Assembly: GCA_964475415.1 (NCBI GenBank)
Contig: CAYYWZ010000005.1
Span: 43,744 to 107,743, forward strand
From: CALCMJ01 sp964475415
GTDB taxonomy: Bacteria > Bacteroidota > Bacteroidia > Chitinophagales > Saprospiraceae
Reading direction: 5' to 3'
Length of the DNA stretch: 64,000 bases
Each line of letters opens with the position of its first letter. The stretch's first letter is position 1. This document shows positions 44,443 to 53,878 of this stretch, piece after piece. The notes beneath the pieces are model-generated. The model saw only the letters and a program-made list of their open reading frames with translations. It had not been told where the DNA came from and made no database searches. The translations under genes and the position numbers were made by a program.

Positions 44443-44656
44443 CCAGACGCCTAACCTATCTAGTGGATCTAATTTGGAAGATTTGGGATTATGTGTGGAG
44501 CCGTGTGAGTTGCCTGCAAGAGACGAACGTAGAGAGTAGTCCGTGATGAGCATGTGTGGGAAGCAGGGGACCGAGTGAATAAGGAGTCTGGAAGGGAACG
44601 GCGCTAGTAGCAAGGTGGTTAGCTTACGAGCTAATGGCTTGCGGATAGGGACACAC
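44421..44656 (+). ncRNA. G+C-rich, structured-looking island of unknown nature
   Basis: About 235 bp with visibly higher G+C and purine-rich runs than the surrounding DNA (GGGAAGCAGGGGACCGAG, GGAAGGGAACGGCGC). It contains several hairpins, such as TTAGCT-TACG-AGCTAA at 44619-44634 and AGGG-ACACA-CCCT near 44648-44660. Open frames on either strand have no protein-like character. The string GAGCCGTGTGAG looks like the 5' strand of a group II intron domain V, but its pairing partner and reverse transcriptase are missing. It may be a structured RNA or an intron/mobile remnant; I cannot decide. Strand is a guess. Confidence 0.3.
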
Positions 44657-44684
44657 CCTAAACATATAAAACTGACATAAAACG

Positions 44685-44722
44685 AAAAAAGGTGATACTC
44701 TTGCGAATACCACCTTGTTTTT
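44685..44722 (-). terminator. Terminator of rpsT
   Basis: On the minus strand AAGGTGGTAT pairs with AGTATCACCTT (one mismatch) around a short loop and is followed by a T run; the plus strand also ends in TTTTT, so it may act both ways. It lies 20 bp after the rpsT stop. Confidence 0.8.
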
Positions 44723-44741
44723 CATTAGGATTGCTTGTTTC

Positions 44742-44993
44742 TTATAGTCCGTTAACGTGTTTAGTCAACTTTCCCTTCAGATTCGAAGCTTTATTTTTAT
44801 GCCAAGAATTTCTCTTAGCTAATTTATCTATCATGCTTACTACCTTAGGCAAGAATTTTTGCGCTTCAGCCTTATCTTCTAACTCTCTCAGTTTCGCAAT
44901 AGCCGTTCTAGTAGACTTCTTATAATATCTATTTCTAGTCCTTTTAACTTCGTCTTGTACGATTCTCTTTTTTGTAGACTTATGATGTGCCAT
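44742..44993 (-). CDS. rpsT: 30S ribosomal protein S20
   Basis: The 83-residue basic protein matches bS20: it begins MAHHKSTKKRIVQDEVKRTRN and has long helices and the closing IHKNKASNLKGKL-like segment (WHKNKASNLKGKLTKHVNGL). It binds 16S rRNA early in 30S assembly. The start is the ATG at 44991-44993; a TTG two codons upstream is less likely. It is a single-gene unit with its own promoter box and terminator. Confidence 0.95.
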   Translation of the reverse strand: MAHHKSTKKRIVQDEVKRTRNRYYKKSTRTAIAKLRELEDKAEAQKFLPKVVSMIDKLAKRNSWHKNKASNLKGKLTKHVNGL

Positions 44994-45016
44994 ATTCAAT
45001 TTTTATAAATGGAGTG

Positions 45017-45024
45017 CAAATGTA
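45017..45024 (-). promoter_or_regulatory. Possible -7 promoter box of rpsT
   Basis: On the minus strand the bases read TACATTTG, a match to TAnnTTTG, 23 bp before the rpsT ATG. A GTTTC lies about 20 bp further upstream, near the -33 position but not a perfect TTTG. Confidence 0.4.
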
Positions 45025-45182
45025 ATGGATTTTTAGGTTATATGAAACATTTTGTAATAAAAAACTTAAGTTTTTTCTAGCTTGGTTTTTGCACGAATAT
45101 CACCGTATATTGCTATAAATGGTGGAATTATTAATATTTTCGCCTTGATTAATGTTTAGTAACTACAGAGAAAAGGAAAAAA

Positions 45183-47912
45183 ATGAAGGATTATTCTTAT
45201 GTATTCAATGCCCACCCAAGCTATATAGATTCTATGTATAAGCAATATGTGCAGGATCCTGCCAGTGTAGATGAAGGCTGGAGAGTCTTTTTTGACGGTT
45301 TTGAGTTTGGCGAAAAAAGTAGTGATAATGGTGCTGCTGTTATGGGAGGAAGTGCTTTTTCTAATAAAGAATTTGCGGTATTATCTATAATTCATGGTTT
45401 TAGAAGTAGAGGGCATCTGGTTTCTACAACTAATCCGATAAGAGCTAGAAGGGATAGAAAACCACATCTAGATCTAGCAGATTATGGACTTACTGAGGCG
45501 GATCTAGGTAGTAAGTTTCAAGTTTCTGATGAGATCAATATGGATCATGCTACTTTGCAGGAGATGATAGATCGCCTACATGAAATATATTGTGGAAATA
45601 TAGGTTTTGAGTACGCGCATATCGAGAACAGGGAAAAAAGAATGTGGCTACGTGATAAGATAGAGAATAGAGCTCTGGCAGGAGGTTACGGATTGTCTAA
45701 GTATAAAAAACAGCGTATTCTAGAAAAGCTTAATGGAGCTGTTGTGTTCGAAAAATTCTTACACACAAAATATATAGGACAGAAACGTTTTTCTCTAGAA
45801 GGTGGTGAAACGACTATTGCAGCAATAGATGCTATTATAAACAAAGGGGCAGAAGATAAGGTAGAGGAAGTGGTTATCGGCATGGCGCATAGGGGAAGAC
45901 TAAATGTACTGGTCAACACACTAGGGAAAACATACGAATCTGTATTCAGTGAGTTCGAGGGTAACTCTTTACCCGATCAGAGTTTTGGAGATGGTGATGT
46001 CAAATATCATCTCGGATATTCTAGTATGTTAGAAACGCCTACAGGGAAAACTGTACACCTCAAGTTAGCTCCTAATCCTTCTCACCTAGAAGCAGTAGAT
46101 CCTGTAGTAGAAGGTTTTGCTAGAGCGAAAGCAGACATATTATATGGTAGTGATTATGATAAGATTTTACCTATACTTATTCACGGTGATGCAGCAGTAG
46201 CAGGACAAGGTGTCGTATATGAGGTGGTGCAGATGAGTCAGTTAGAGGGTTATTACACAGGTGGAACGATACATTATGTAATCAATAATCAGATAGGTTT
46301 TACAACTAATTTTGAAGATGCGAGATCATCTACTTATTGTACAGCGGCAGCTTCACTAGTACAAGCGCCTGTTTTTCATGTCAATGGAGATGATCCAGAG
46401 GCTGTGATATTTGCCTCTGAATTAGCAACAGAGTATAGGCAAAAATTCAACAATGATGTGTTTATAGATATGGTGTGTTACAGAAAACATGGACACAACG
46501 AGGGAGATGATCCTAAGTTTACTCAACCAGTCATGTATGACATCATCAAAAATCATCCTAACCCTAGAGACATTTACTCTAAAAAATTAAATGAGTCTGG
46601 AACCATAGATAAAGCGATTACTGAAAAGTTAGAGCAGGATTTCTGGAATGAATTGCAAGATAGGCTGAATTCTGTCAAAGAAAAGGATTTACCTTATACC
46701 TATCAAGAGCCAGAACTCGACTGGCAAAAACTAAAGAAAGTTACAGAAGCTAGTGATTTTGACGAGTCACCGGCTACAGGAATTGCGAAGGCGAAGGTAA
46801 AAAGTCTAGTGAAAAAAATCATGGCTTTACCGGAAGGCTTTGTTCCTCTATCTAAAGTAAACAGGTTACAGAAATCTAAAGATAAACTGATAGCAGATGG
46901 TAAGATGGACTGGGCTCTAGCAGAATTGACGGCTTATGCATCTATACTAGAGGAGGGTAAAGATGTTCGAATGAGTGGACAGGATGTTCGTAGAGGAACG
47001 TTCTCTCATAGACATGCGGTGTATTACGATAATAAGACCTTCGAAGAATATAATAAGTTGTCTAGAATTTCTGAAGACCAGGGTAAGTTTAGAATTTATA
47101 ATTCTTTATTATCAGAATATGCTGTACTGGGTTTTGAGTTCGGTTATTCTCTTGCATCTCCTAATAGTCTTGTGATCTGGGAAGCGCAGTTTGGTGATTT
47201 TTATAATGGTGCACAATCTATGGTGGATCAGTTTATTGTGGCTTCAGAATCTAAATGGCAGCGTATGAGTGGGCTCGTTATGCTCCTACCTCATGGATAT
47301 GAAGGACAGGGACCTGAGCACTCTAGTGCACGTATGGAACGTTTCCTACAGTCAGCAGCAGATTATAATATAACGGTAGCTAATATTACGACTCCTGCAA
47401 ACTTTTTCCATGCATTGAGAAGGCAATTGGCCAGACCTTTCAGGAAGCCCCTAGTTGTGATGTCTCCTAAGTCCTTGTTAAGGCATCCGGGTTGTATCTC
47501 ATCTATGGATGACTTTACTACTAAGAATAAGTTCCTGGAAATATATGATGATACAGATGTCAAAACTAAGGATGTCAAAAAAGTACTGTTATGTTCTGGA
47601 AAGGTATATTATGATCTCCTAGAAAAGAAAAATGCGGATAAGAGAAAGGATGTTGCTATTGTAAGAATAGAACAACTCTATCCATTTCCTAAGAAGCAGG
47701 TAGATGCTATCTTCAACAAATATAAGGGTGCCGAATTTTTATGGGTACAAGAGGAATCTGCAAATATGGGTTCTTGGGAATACCTTATGAGGTATTGGAG
47801 AAGAAAAGATATAGAATTAGTCTCTAGAAAAGCAAGTGCGTCTCCTGCCACAGGGTTTAAGAAGATACATGAGCAGCAGCAGGCGGAATTGATAAATAAG
47901 GCGTTTGAGTAG
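45183..47912 (+). CDS. sucA: 2-oxoglutarate dehydrogenase E1 component
   Basis: The 909-residue thiamine-diphosphate enzyme decarboxylates 2-oxoglutarate in the TCA cycle. It has the N-terminal FNAHPSYIDSMYKQYVQDPASVDEGW helix that docks to E2, the substrate-binding GMAHRGRLNVL, the ThDP region HGDAAVAGQGVVYEV and INNQIGFTT, and a transketolase-like second half with FGYSLASPNSLVIWEAQFGDF and LPHGYEGQGPEHSSAR. Length matches the family. The E2 gene sucB is not downstream, where it usually lies. The TAG stop at 47910-47912 is followed by a 177-bp non-coding stretch. Confidence 0.95.
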   Translation: MKDYSYVFNAHPSYIDSMYKQYVQDPASVDEGWRVFFDGFEFGEKSSDNGAAVMGGSAFSNKEFAVLSIIHGFRSRGHLVSTTNPIRARRDRKPHLDLADYGLTEADLGSKFQVSDEINMDHATLQEMIDRLHEIYCGNIGFEYAHIENREKRMWLRDKIENRALAGGYGLSKYKKQRILEKLNGAVVFEKFLHTKYIGQKRFSLEGGETTIAAIDAIINKGAEDKVEEVVIGMAHRGRLNVLVNTLGKTYESVFSEFEGNSLPDQSFGDGDVKYHLGYSSMLETPTGKTVHLKLAPNPSHLEAVDPVVEGFARAKADILYGSDYDKILPILIHGDAAVAGQGVVYEVVQMSQLEGYYTGGTIHYVINNQIGFTTNFEDARSSTYCTAAASLVQAPVFHVNGDDPEAVIFASELATEYRQKFNNDVFIDMVCYRKHGHNEGDDPKFTQPVMYDIIKNHPNPRDIYSKKLNESGTIDKAITEKLEQDFWNELQDRLNSVKEKDLPYTYQEPELDWQKLKKVTEASDFDESPATGIAKAKVKSLVKKIMALPEGFVPLSKVNRLQKSKDKLIADGKMDWALAELTAYASILEEGKDVRMSGQDVRRGTFSHRHAVYYDNKTFEEYNKLSRISEDQGKFRIYNSLLSEYAVLGFEFGYSLASPNSLVIWEAQFGDFYNGAQSMVDQFIVASESKWQRMSGLVMLLPHGYEGQGPEHSSARMERFLQSAADYNITVANITTPANFFHALRRQLARPFRKPLVVMSPKSLLRHPGCISSMDDFTTKNKFLEIYDDTDVKTKDVKKVLLCSGKVYYDLLEKKNADKRKDVAIVRIEQLYPFPKKQVDAIFNKYKGAEFLWVQEESANMGSWEYLMRYWRRKDIELVSRKASASPATGFKKIHEQQQAELINKAFE

Positions 47913-48089
47913 AAACTAAAGTTCTCTACAATCTCTATTGTTTTATTGGTTGATAAGCTTATCTGGGCATTATCTGTACAAGATGGTGTGACCGTTCATA
48001 ACACTATAACTACCGTTAGTTACACGGTAGCGTCCGTTCGTTAATATTGTGTAAAATATTAGATCTTTTCTAATAGCTTTAGTAACGAA

Positions 48090-50138
48090 ATGAAACTGAT
48101 TCCATTAGCAAGAATTTTATTTCCTTTCTTATTGGGGATAGTACTAGCAAATTATTGGCTAGCGGATATCGTATTGGAAAAAAGTACGGTATTGCAGTTG
48201 GGTGTATTGGCTGCTTTCGGTTTTTTGATTATCTGTATAGCTGTCAAAAAGATACAATCCACTATATTCTGTATTTATCCTTTTTTGTTTTTTCTAGGCG
48301 GTCTAAGTTTCTTGCTAAACAATCCACTTGCGAGTACGTCCCATTTTGCGCATCTATCCTCAGAGATGTATGATGGAGTTGTACAGTCTGTTACGCATAA
48401 AAAGAAAACAAAGTTAATTGTAGATCTCACTGCCTCATATAATATAAAGAAAGAGACGAAACTTACTACAGGAAGATGTATAGTATTTCTAGATAGTATC
48501 TATCAAGAGGTGAGTTATGGTGATAGGATCGTGTTTTCTGGAAAACGCTCCTCGATAGAAGCTCCTAAGAATCCGGAAGTCTTCAATTACCAAAGGTTTC
48601 TTTTTTATAAAAAAATACATGGTCAGTTTTTCATAAAGAATGGCAAATGGGAAGTTGTAGGTTCAGGGAACCTAGGCTATATAAAACAAAGCACCCTAAA
48701 CGCAAGAACGTGGTGTCTTCATACATTGAAAAAATATTTAAAGAAAAATGAAAACCTATCTATTGCTTCGGCGATGTTACTTGGATACAAAGAGGATATT
48801 TCTAAAGTACAACAAGCTGCATTTTCTGATACAGGAGCGATACATGTATTAGCAGTCTCAGGGTTACATGTAGGATTGCTAAGCTCAATAATTACTCTGA
48901 TATTCTTACTTCTTCCTAAGCAGTTAGAGACTAAGGTAAGGCTAGCTTCTATCAGTAAGATAGTAGGGATATGGCTGTTTGTTTTTCTGACCGGATCTCC
49001 TCCTTCGGTACAGAGAGCTGCAATTATGTTTTCCTTGTATTATCTAGGGTCAATTTTCAGTAAGCGGAAAAGTAGTTATAATATATTGTCAGCTGCAGCG
49101 CTAGGGATGCTTATAGTAGATCCGTATCAATTGTTTATGCTTAGTTTCCAATTTTCCTTTCTGGCTTTGCTGAGTATTTTATTTTTTACTAGAAAGTTTT
49201 CTGACCATTTAATCTTTAGAAATATTGTAGCTGACTATTTCTGGAAATTATTCTGCGTTTCCTGTGCAGCCCAGGTTTTTATTTTTCCTATTTCTATCTA
49301 TTATTTCCATCAGTTTCCTAGTTATTTTTGGTTGAGCAGTATGATTGTTATTCCTGCTGCTTTTGTCATTTTTGGAGCAGCTTTGGTGATGCTTGTTGTA
49401 GAGCTGATCTACCCAGATGCCAATAATTTTATTCTAGGTCCAGCTCTTGAGTATTTTTTAAGCTGGATTAATAAGATCATCTATGGTATCCAAGAATTTC
49501 CATACAACAAGCTAGATCTGATACATTTTGATTATGTGCAATTAGGATTAATCTACATGCTGATAGCATCTGTCATGCTGTATCCAAAGTTTAAAAAGCA
49601 ATCACTTTATATTGCTACTGCTTTATTTTTAGGATTGCAAATATATGCGATGATTAAGAGCATTAAACAGCATCAGCAAAAGAAACTGGTTGTTTATTCT
49701 GTTTCAAAGAGTTCTTTTATCGAATTAATGATAGGTCAGGAAACGTATATTTTGTGTAAAGATCAAATCGGCAATGAGGAATATATCGTAAAGAATAATA
49801 GAATTACGAACGGTATCAAGAAAGTAAATAGTAAGTATCAGAAACTTCCTGATTATATAGACTCGCAAGGATCTGTTTTACAAATTAATGATAAGCTGGT
49901 ATATATCTTAAATGGAGAGGGGGAAATAAATCTACCATCTGACCAAGCAATAGATTTGCTTATTGTTCAGGATGTTTCCTCGGAGGAATTGCAGCAAGTA
50001 CTGAATGATTATAAGATTGCAAAAATAATTATAGATGGTAATGTTCCTTACTTTAAGGTCAGAGACTGGGAACAATCTTTTAATGAAAGAGAAATTGCTT
50101 ATCACAATGTGCTGACCGATGGTTCTATCACGTTCTAA
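48090..50138 (+). CDS. ComEC/Rec2 family DNA-uptake channel protein
   Basis: The 682-residue polytopic membrane protein has an N-terminal DUF4131-like region and the ComEC competence domain (about 225-500), with HVLAVSGLHVGLLSSIITL near residue 253, TGSPPSVQRAAIMFSLYYLGSIFSKRKSSYNILSAAALGMLIVDPYQLFMLSFQFSFLALLSI, and several helices after it. The C-terminal 150 residues lack the HxHxDH metal motif of the beta-lactamase-like nuclease domain found in many ComEC proteins, so this is a shortened form. It imports single-stranded DNA across the inner membrane in transformation. The helix-hairpin-helix gene follows after 11 bp. Confidence 0.87.
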   Translation: MKLIPLARILFPFLLGIVLANYWLADIVLEKSTVLQLGVLAAFGFLIICIAVKKIQSTIFCIYPFLFFLGGLSFLLNNPLASTSHFAHLSSEMYDGVVQSVTHKKKTKLIVDLTASYNIKKETKLTTGRCIVFLDSIYQEVSYGDRIVFSGKRSSIEAPKNPEVFNYQRFLFYKKIHGQFFIKNGKWEVVGSGNLGYIKQSTLNARTWCLHTLKKYLKKNENLSIASAMLLGYKEDISKVQQAAFSDTGAIHVLAVSGLHVGLLSSIITLIFLLLPKQLETKVRLASISKIVGIWLFVFLTGSPPSVQRAAIMFSLYYLGSIFSKRKSSYNILSAAALGMLIVDPYQLFMLSFQFSFLALLSILFFTRKFSDHLIFRNIVADYFWKLFCVSCAAQVFIFPISIYYFHQFPSYFWLSSMIVIPAAFVIFGAALVMLVVELIYPDANNFILGPALEYFLSWINKIIYGIQEFPYNKLDLIHFDYVQLGLIYMLIASVMLYPKFKKQSLYIATALFLGLQIYAMIKSIKQHQQKKLVVYSVSKSSFIELMIGQETYILCKDQIGNEEYIVKNNRITNGIKKVNSKYQKLPDYIDSQGSVLQINDKLVYILNGEGEINLPSDQAIDLLIVQDVSSEELQQVLNDYKIAKIIIDGNVPYFKVRDWEQSFNEREIAYHNVLTDGSITF

Positions 50139-50149
50139 AATATTATACA

Positions 50150-51310
50150 ATGAAAAGTTTACTAAATCGAAAAGAAAGGAATTCTACTATCTATCTGGCT
50201 TGTATCATAATGGTAAGTATTTTCTCTAGATATCTTATTCCTAGTTATTTTGGTCCGTCTGTAGAATCTGGTGCACTGCTATCAGCATTAGAAGTGGAAG
50301 AGGAAGTACAACCAACTGTAATGCTTACGCTAAGAGATTTTAATCCGAATGAGGTTACAAAAGAGGCGCTACAAAAATTTGGTATAAACGAAAAAACGGC
50401 TAAGTCTTGGGAAAATTACATTTCTAAAAATGGAAGATTTTATAAGCCAGAGGATGTATTGAAGATACATGGAATGACCTATGATGATTATGACTTTATA
50501 AAAGATCATATCAAAATACCTGATAACAGTAATAAAAAGAATACTGTCAAAATGGGTAGTGAGTGGAAAAAGTCAAAAACTGATGAAACAAAAATTAAGT
50601 TGAAAATAAATACACTATTTGATCCCAATAATATAAGCAAGAGAGAATTAGCATCCATAGGTATCAATAAAAAAGCTATCAAATCTTGGATCAACTATCT
50701 TAGTAAAGGCGGAAAATTTTATAAAGTTGCTGATATACAGAAAGTATATCATCTTTCGGAAAGTGAATTCGGAGCCTTAGAGCCTTATATAAGAATAAAT
50801 CAAGTAAGTAAGCTTTCTGCATATGCTGAGGAAGATGCTACATCAGTCAAAAAGAAAAAAGATAAAAGCAAAGCGATCAATAAGGGAGTACGCAATAAGA
50901 AAAAGAACGTAGTTATATCTATAAATATGAATTCAGCCTCCGCCAAAGAGTGGCAATCTATATCAGGAATAGGTCCTGTACTTAGTAAACGGATCGTCAA
51001 GTTTAGAGATAAGCTAGGAGGCTTTCATTCGAAGGAGCAATTGGCTCAAGTATATGGTATGGAAGAAAACTATGAAAAGTTTATCTCATTTTTAACGTTA
51101 ACGAAAGACAGTCATAAGCGTCTTAATATTTACACGGCAAGTGAAAAAGAATTGAGTAAACATCTTTTTATTTCTTATAAAACTGCTAAGCAGATCAAGG
51201 AAGCTGTAAAGGATAAGCCTGAGATTCGGATGGAAAACCTGATGGAGATAGATGGAATAGATAAGAAAGCTTTAGGAAAGGCTATGCCTTATCTTATTTT
51301 ACAGAAATAA
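50150..51310 (+). CDS. Helix-hairpin-helix DNA-binding protein (ComEA-like)
   Basis: The 386-residue protein has an N-terminal hydrophobic anchor (about residues 13-32) and three or four HhH-type repeats. Two are diverged (FNPNEVTKEALQKFGINEKTAKSWENYISKNGRFYKPEDVLKIHGM and a close copy near 140-190). One is a canonical ComEA unit (NSASAKEWQSISGIGPVLSKRIVKFRDKLGGFHSKEQLAQVYGM, about 260-305), and the last 60 residues are similar. Lys-rich linkers separate them. ComEA-like proteins hold DNA in the periplasm for delivery to ComEC, and adjacency to comEC supports that role. Confidence 0.85.
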   Translation: MKSLLNRKERNSTIYLACIIMVSIFSRYLIPSYFGPSVESGALLSALEVEEEVQPTVMLTLRDFNPNEVTKEALQKFGINEKTAKSWENYISKNGRFYKPEDVLKIHGMTYDDYDFIKDHIKIPDNSNKKNTVKMGSEWKKSKTDETKIKLKINTLFDPNNISKRELASIGINKKAIKSWINYLSKGGKFYKVADIQKVYHLSESEFGALEPYIRINQVSKLSAYAEEDATSVKKKKDKSKAINKGVRNKKKNVVISINMNSASAKEWQSISGIGPVLSKRIVKFRDKLGGFHSKEQLAQVYGMEENYEKFISFLTLTKDSHKRLNIYTASEKELSKHLFISYKTAKQIKEAVKDKPEIRMENLMEIDGIDKKALGKAMPYLILQK

Positions 51311-51313
51311 TGT

Positions 51314-52366
51314 TTATTGATCTTTTTTCAGTTTTTTATTCAAAAAAGAACTACCCAAATATTCTTTAATCATAGTAATAGAGATCTTATTGAAGGGCGT
51401 TATTTTATGATTTAATAGTTTAAACAAGGCTTTTCTCTTTTTCTCTGAGAGAGAATGCTTAGAGGAATGGAGTAGTTGTATAGCAGAAACATAGTTCTGG
51501 GAACATAAAAATTTGAGTGCATAGGCTATTTCATATTTGATATTTTCTTTCCTTGTTTTTAGTAGCGGTAGCTTTTCATATTCAGAAATATCCGATAGTT
51601 TTCTATTGACCATTAGCTTTCCTTCTGATGTTGGGAGGATTCCTTGCTTATAGATTGATTGGTAATAAACAGATAATTTCCTTTTAGGATGATAGAACTT
51701 ATAGTTCACCTTGATGTTCTGCTTGGTATAATCGATCACACTATAGTTGATGATGTCCGTGTCATTAGCATGAGATATAAATAAGGTGTTACTCACATCC
51801 ACAAGCTTGTAATCAAAATGACCTGTGATCAGAATCTGACTAGGAATTTCCAATAACTGTGTTCTTCTTTTTAATGCAGCATGAGCAATAATGATGTTTG
51901 CTGGACTGGTGTTGGAATTAACAATGTCCCGTATAAATCTTTTTGAATTACATTGTTTATAGGATAATCCCATGATCTCTATACCTAAAATATTGCATGT
52001 CTTTCCAGAAATTTCTATGGAGTACTGTAATTTTTTACTTCTAACTACGAGCTTATTGTAATATCTATCTTTATCGTGATCTCCTTGTATAAAGAGACAT
52101 GGAATAGATGTTAGTTCGCAATAAAGTAGGAGCATTGTACAAGCATTATGGTAACCGTGTCCACAAGAACCATCTCCTGTGAGATCTCCTGCTAGCAGTA
52201 CTGCACTAGGTTTTTCTTTTTCTATTATAGAGATATAATTATGTAAGGAGAGGAACTTGAACTCATTTTTTATTTCTCTATTATCTATATACTTATCTAG
52301 ATCTAGAAGTGTAATCTCTTTCGAAGCGCTATGCCAGTGTAAGTCTGATAGTGTAAGTATTTTCAT
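51314..52366 (-). CDS. Calcineurin-like metallophosphoesterase
   Basis: The 350-residue protein has the metallophosphoesterase signature blocks in order: LTLSDLHWHSAS (D-x-H) at the N-terminus, LLAGDLTGDGS (GD), IQGDHDKDR (GxxxD/H), IIAHAALKR and ILITGHFDYK (H-x-H-like). It has no signal peptide. Residues 220-350 are basic and helical with no recognised domain. The natural substrate could be a phosphodiester such as a nucleotide or nucleic acid. It is convergent with the HhH gene, 3 bp apart. The following 274 bp up to 52640 contain no gene. Confidence 0.85.
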   Translation of the reverse strand: MKILTLSDLHWHSASKEITLLDLDKYIDNREIKNEFKFLSLHNYISIIEKEKPSAVLLAGDLTGDGSCGHGYHNACTMLLLYCELTSIPCLFIQGDHDKDRYYNKLVVRSKKLQYSIEISGKTCNILGIEIMGLSYKQCNSKRFIRDIVNSNTSPANIIIAHAALKRRTQLLEIPSQILITGHFDYKLVDVSNTLFISHANDTDIINYSVIDYTKQNIKVNYKFYHPKRKLSVYYQSIYKQGILPTSEGKLMVNRKLSDISEYEKLPLLKTRKENIKYEIAYALKFLCSQNYVSAIQLLHSSKHSLSEKKRKALFKLLNHKITPFNKISITMIKEYLGSSFLNKKLKKDQ

Positions 52367-52640
52367 GAACTATATTATAAGATTGTATAGCTCTTTATTA
52401 ACAAAGTGTGATATGAAATCATAGTAGAAGGCGGAAAAATAAGAGCACACTTAAAAAGCATGCTCCGTATTAATTGGGGTGTTTATGTATCGTTGCATTA
52501 TTTGTACGATTATAAATTTAAAAAAGGAATTCATTTTTATTATGTATTTATAGAGTTTTAACATTTGATATAACCAATAAAATTTGGAATATGGAAAGAG
52601 ATAAGAGATTTAGGAGTTGTTGTTTTTTGAACACTTAGGT

Positions 52641-53852
52641 TTATGTATTCGTCTGAACATCATCCCATGCTTGATCTTGATACTTTGTAAGCCAGTTTAG
52701 CGCATAATGTCTTTCGTAGATTACACTTGGATTGATAGAGCCTCCTACCTGTTCTGCTTTTATTCGTGCGTCTACACAGGCCCAATTCATTCTATAGGTT
52801 TTATCTAACTCATCCATTATCTCATTAGTTTCTCGAAGTTTAGCTTGCAGAATAAATTCGTCCCTAGAGGGCTGAAGTACTTTAGAAACGATGGTTTTCA
52901 CATCACATATTTCACTAGCAAATTTAAGTTCAGAAAAAAAATTAAGTGACCATAGTAGCACATATAAACTTTCATATCTCCAGGTGGCATATGCCTTTTG
53001 TTGGTCATTTAGTTCTTCTAGATTTAGAACAGATTGCTCTTGAGGAGAGAAGGAGTTTATCGATTTGTCTTCTATCGGCTTCTTCAGTTGTTCTTTAGTT
53101 ATACCTTCTCCATAGGCAGCAATTATCAGTAGGGCATAGACTCGGTCGATAATTTCTTCTTTTGTTCTCAAGGATGTATCCGAAGTTGCAGTTAGACAAG
53201 GAAGATTTTTGTTGACTTTTATTTCTTTAGAATGTAGAACGGATTCTGATCTCTCCTTTCTGGCTATTTGTTCATCGCTATAATTATCAGTTGGGCCGTC
53301 ATGGTATTTTGCATCTACTACAACACTAACATCGCTTACTTCCATCTTGCCACTGGTATCGATAATCAAGTTTAGTTCTTTGTCAAGAAAATGTTGACCA
53401 TTTGATTTTCCGAATAATTTACTAGGTTGGACAAAAACAAATGCGTCAAGTTTATTGATTATTTTTTTGAGTACTTTTTCAAATTCTGGCGTAATGACTG
53501 GTTCTGCCATAAAAGGAATTTCGCAATTCGCTGACATTACCTTATATAAGAACTTGTTTCTCAGTTCAGGATTACTTGCTGGAATAGATTGTATAAAGTT
53601 GACCATGCCACTCAAGTTTTGAGTTAGCCCGCATTCCACCTTGTCTAACTTATAAGACGGATTCTCGCGTTCTCTATAATTTATCTTTAGTGTCTTAGTT
53701 TTACTAAATAGTCCGCCTTTGATCGTTGCTATTAGTGACTTCTGTTTGCCTCCGTCCTTATAGTCAACTTTCCCTTTAGGTAATTCTTCTTTGACAAGTG
53801 TTACGATATCTTGAAATTGTAACTGGTGGCTATAGATGGTACAGTTCTCCAT
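52641..53852 (-). CDS. DUF4272-like protein
   Basis: The 403-residue soluble protein has no signal peptide or membrane helix. Residues 200-400 resemble DUF4272: SDTSLRTKEEIIDRVYALLIIAAYGEG followed by a Trp-rich helical section (YATWRYESLYVLLWSLNFFSEL) and a late RMNWACVDARIK and YERHYALNWLTKY. The N-terminal 190 residues are mixed alpha/beta (TIYSHQLQFQDIVTLVKEELP) without a known name. The family has no known function and is spread among bacteria, often in variable positions. It begins 26 bp downstream of the fbp stop on the same strand. Confidence 0.68.
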   Translation of the reverse strand: MENCTIYSHQLQFQDIVTLVKEELPKGKVDYKDGGKQKSLIATIKGGLFSKTKTLKINYRERENPSYKLDKVECGLTQNLSGMVNFIQSIPASNPELRNKFLYKVMSANCEIPFMAEPVITPEFEKVLKKIINKLDAFVFVQPSKLFGKSNGQHFLDKELNLIIDTSGKMEVSDVSVVVDAKYHDGPTDNYSDEQIARKERSESVLHSKEIKVNKNLPCLTATSDTSLRTKEEIIDRVYALLIIAAYGEGITKEQLKKPIEDKSINSFSPQEQSVLNLEELNDQQKAYATWRYESLYVLLWSLNFFSELKFASEICDVKTIVSKVLQPSRDEFILQAKLRETNEIMDELDKTYRMNWACVDARIKAEQVGGSINPSVIYERHYALNWLTKYQDQAWDDVQTNT

Positions 53853-53878
53853 TTTACATGAATTTAGAAAATTATATC

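Noticed and set aside
44480..44530. Group II intron domain V
   Set aside because: GAGCCGTGTGAG matches the 5' strand, but no CTCAC...CGGTTC partner follows at short distance and there is no reverse transcriptase or intron 5' end, so I do not annotate an intron.
44368..44613. Minus-strand open frame of 81 codons in the G+C-rich island
   Set aside because: It overlaps the structured island, has a Pro/Ser/Cys-rich composition unlike neighbouring proteins, and shows no domain.
48010..48030. CTACCGT/ACGGTAG hairpin after sucA as a terminator
   Set aside because: The stem is perfect, but no T run follows and it is 98 bp from the stop, so termination is not supported.
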